A DNA stretch of 34,060 bases from DATMQA01 sp035566895. GTDB lineage: Bacteria > Verrucomicrobiota > Verrucomicrobiia > Limisphaerales > UBA8199. Below are positions 33,398 to 34,060 of this stretch, piece by piece. The stretch is taken from the NCBI GenBank assembly GCA_035566895.1, contig DATMQA010000052.1, forward strand, positions 1 to 34,060, in the 5' to 3' direction. Made by a program: the position numbers and the translations under genes. Position 1 is the first letter of the stretch. Every line of letters starts with the position of its first letter. The notes under the pieces are model-generated. The model did not search any database. It was not told the origin of the DNA and worked only from the letters and a program-made list of their open reading frames with translations.

Positions 33398-33897
33398 CCG
33401 CTCGCGTGGCGAGTGAGGAAACCCATCAACACGGAAGCGCACCATGACCCCAAAATGTCCCACCTTTTTGGGCCATGGCACACCCGTGGCACACTTTTCG
33501 TGTCACACTCTCTCGGCACCCTCCAACCCTTACTGCCACATCTAATTGACGTAAGCATCCTTAGTTAGAACACCTTACACATCTTCTCGGCCACTTGCTC
33601 CACCCCCTCCCCGCCGTCCAAACGCTTGGCACGCTGGCTGCATTGTACTTACCCCCAAGTGAAAAAGTGAAAAGAAGGAAACAAGAAACCATCGCCCCCC
33701 AGCACAGCATCCATCTCGACGGCAAATTTTGATGCTGACGTTCCTTACAATATATAGAGACATGATGAACACCGCCGCGCGCCACCAAACCTCGGCCGCA
33801 ACCCTTAGCCTGCTCCCTGCCTCCAGAGCAGTTCCGTCCCTTACTGCGGCTCCCATTCGACCAAATTCGACTAGATTCGAGTAATTTTTTCACTCGT
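33398..33897. other. Intergenic region with repeats, no gene
   Basis: About 500 bp without a convincing gene. It holds a CTCGC/GCGAG hairpin (33401-33413) after the winged-helix-like gene, the right copy of the 25-bp inverted repeat (33426-33450), CACAC/GTGTG-rich microrepeats (33478-33510), and three ATTCGA units spaced exactly 10 bp (33855, 33865, 33875) next to a CGAGT/ACTCG hairpin with a T6 loop. Confidence 0.55.
33426..33450 (-). repeat. 25-bp inverted repeat, right copy
   Basis: Perfect reverse complement of 30127-30151, 3.3 kb away, with the accessory segment between the two copies. Confidence 0.9.
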
Positions 33898-34023
33898 ATG
33901 AACCCCGCTCCCAAAAAAACCCCGGCGGAAGAAAAAAGTTTAAACAAAATCGCCGCCCGATGGAAAATTCCGCCTGCTGATCGCCATAAATATATAGAGC
34001 CTGCGTTGTCGCAGCCTCGTTGA
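33898..34023 (+). CDS. Possible small protein
   Basis: This 41-residue frame (MNPAPKKTPAEEKSLNKIAARWKIPPADRHKYIEPALSQPR) is basic and helix-prone at its centre, with no recognised family. No clear ribosome binding site is seen. Its stop is immediately followed by the ATG of another frame that leaves the window, an operon-like arrangement that slightly favours it being real. Confidence 0.3.
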   Translation: MNPAPKKTPAEEKSLNKIAARWKIPPADRHKYIEPALSQPR

Positions 34024-34060
34024 ATGAATATGAACATTGAACTGATGACGATGGCAGCAC
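34024..34060 (+). CDS. Start of a possible gene cut by the window end
   Basis: An ATG directly after the stop of the small frame begins MNMNIELMTMAA and runs open to the window edge. Only 12 codons are visible, so nothing can be said about its product. Confidence 0.25.
   Translation, partial: MNMNIELMTMAA

Noticed and set aside
33561..34037. Minus-strand frame of 158 codons
   Set aside because: The translation is rich in Cys, Trp and Gly with no domain, signal or good start; it overlaps repeats and looks like chance.

Overview
The window reads as chromosomal DNA from an environmental member of the Verrucomicrobiota, probably near the Pedosphaerales/Limisphaerales. The basis is the gene content: a planctomycete/verrucomicrobial DUF1501 plus PSCyt1-PSCyt2-PSD1 pair, secreted propeller proteins ending in an FYRxRSP-type tail, a sigma factor followed by coiled-coil membrane proteins, and short interspersed repeats. 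The lineage is an inference from family knowledge and was not tested by any search.

Layout. (1) 1-6902, plus strand: a fatty-acid (or aryl-acid) degradation operon holding a PaaK-type acyl-CoA ligase, a FadI-like thiolase, a FadJ-like hydratase/dehydrogenase and a VLCAD-like acyl-CoA dehydrogenase. A 30-bp-arm palindrome sits between thiolase and FadJ. (2) 6932-21542, minus strand: a secreted or periplasmic block, read from high to low coordinates, of a GH52-family beta-xylosidase-like enzyme with an FnIII domain, two paralogous 14-repeat kelch proteins, a PSD1 cytochrome-domain protein, a DUF1501 protein and a Tat-exported TIM-barrel sugar isomerase-like protein. (3) 21704-23804: a small AbrB-like gene diverging, across a perfect 12-bp-arm palindrome, from an IS1182-type transposase split into two frames. 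(4) 23804-26528, minus: tandem, translationally overlapping PQQ-type beta-propeller genes with the stub of a third copy abutting the IS. (5) 27132-29301, minus: an ECF sigma factor and two coiled-coil membrane proteins, all joined by ATGA overlaps. (6) 29302-34060: a visibly AT-richer accessory stretch. It has a helically phased TCAAGGT array, then a 3.3-kb segment bounded by a perfect 25-bp inverted repeat. That segment carries two small genes, an IS1-like element, an aberrant tRNA-like gene and a winged-helix-like hypothetical gene.

The strongest lead for something undescribed is the 76-nt tRNA-like sequence at 32198-32273 (minus). It has a full cloverleaf and encoded CCA. Its anticodon loop is the exact reverse complement of the usual Cys loop, its anticodon stem has 6 bp, and the normally G19:C56 tertiary pair is swapped to C19:G56. 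Other leads are the shared C-terminal tail on five secreted proteins, the sigma/coiled-coil/pseudopilin-like operon, and the phased repeat array.
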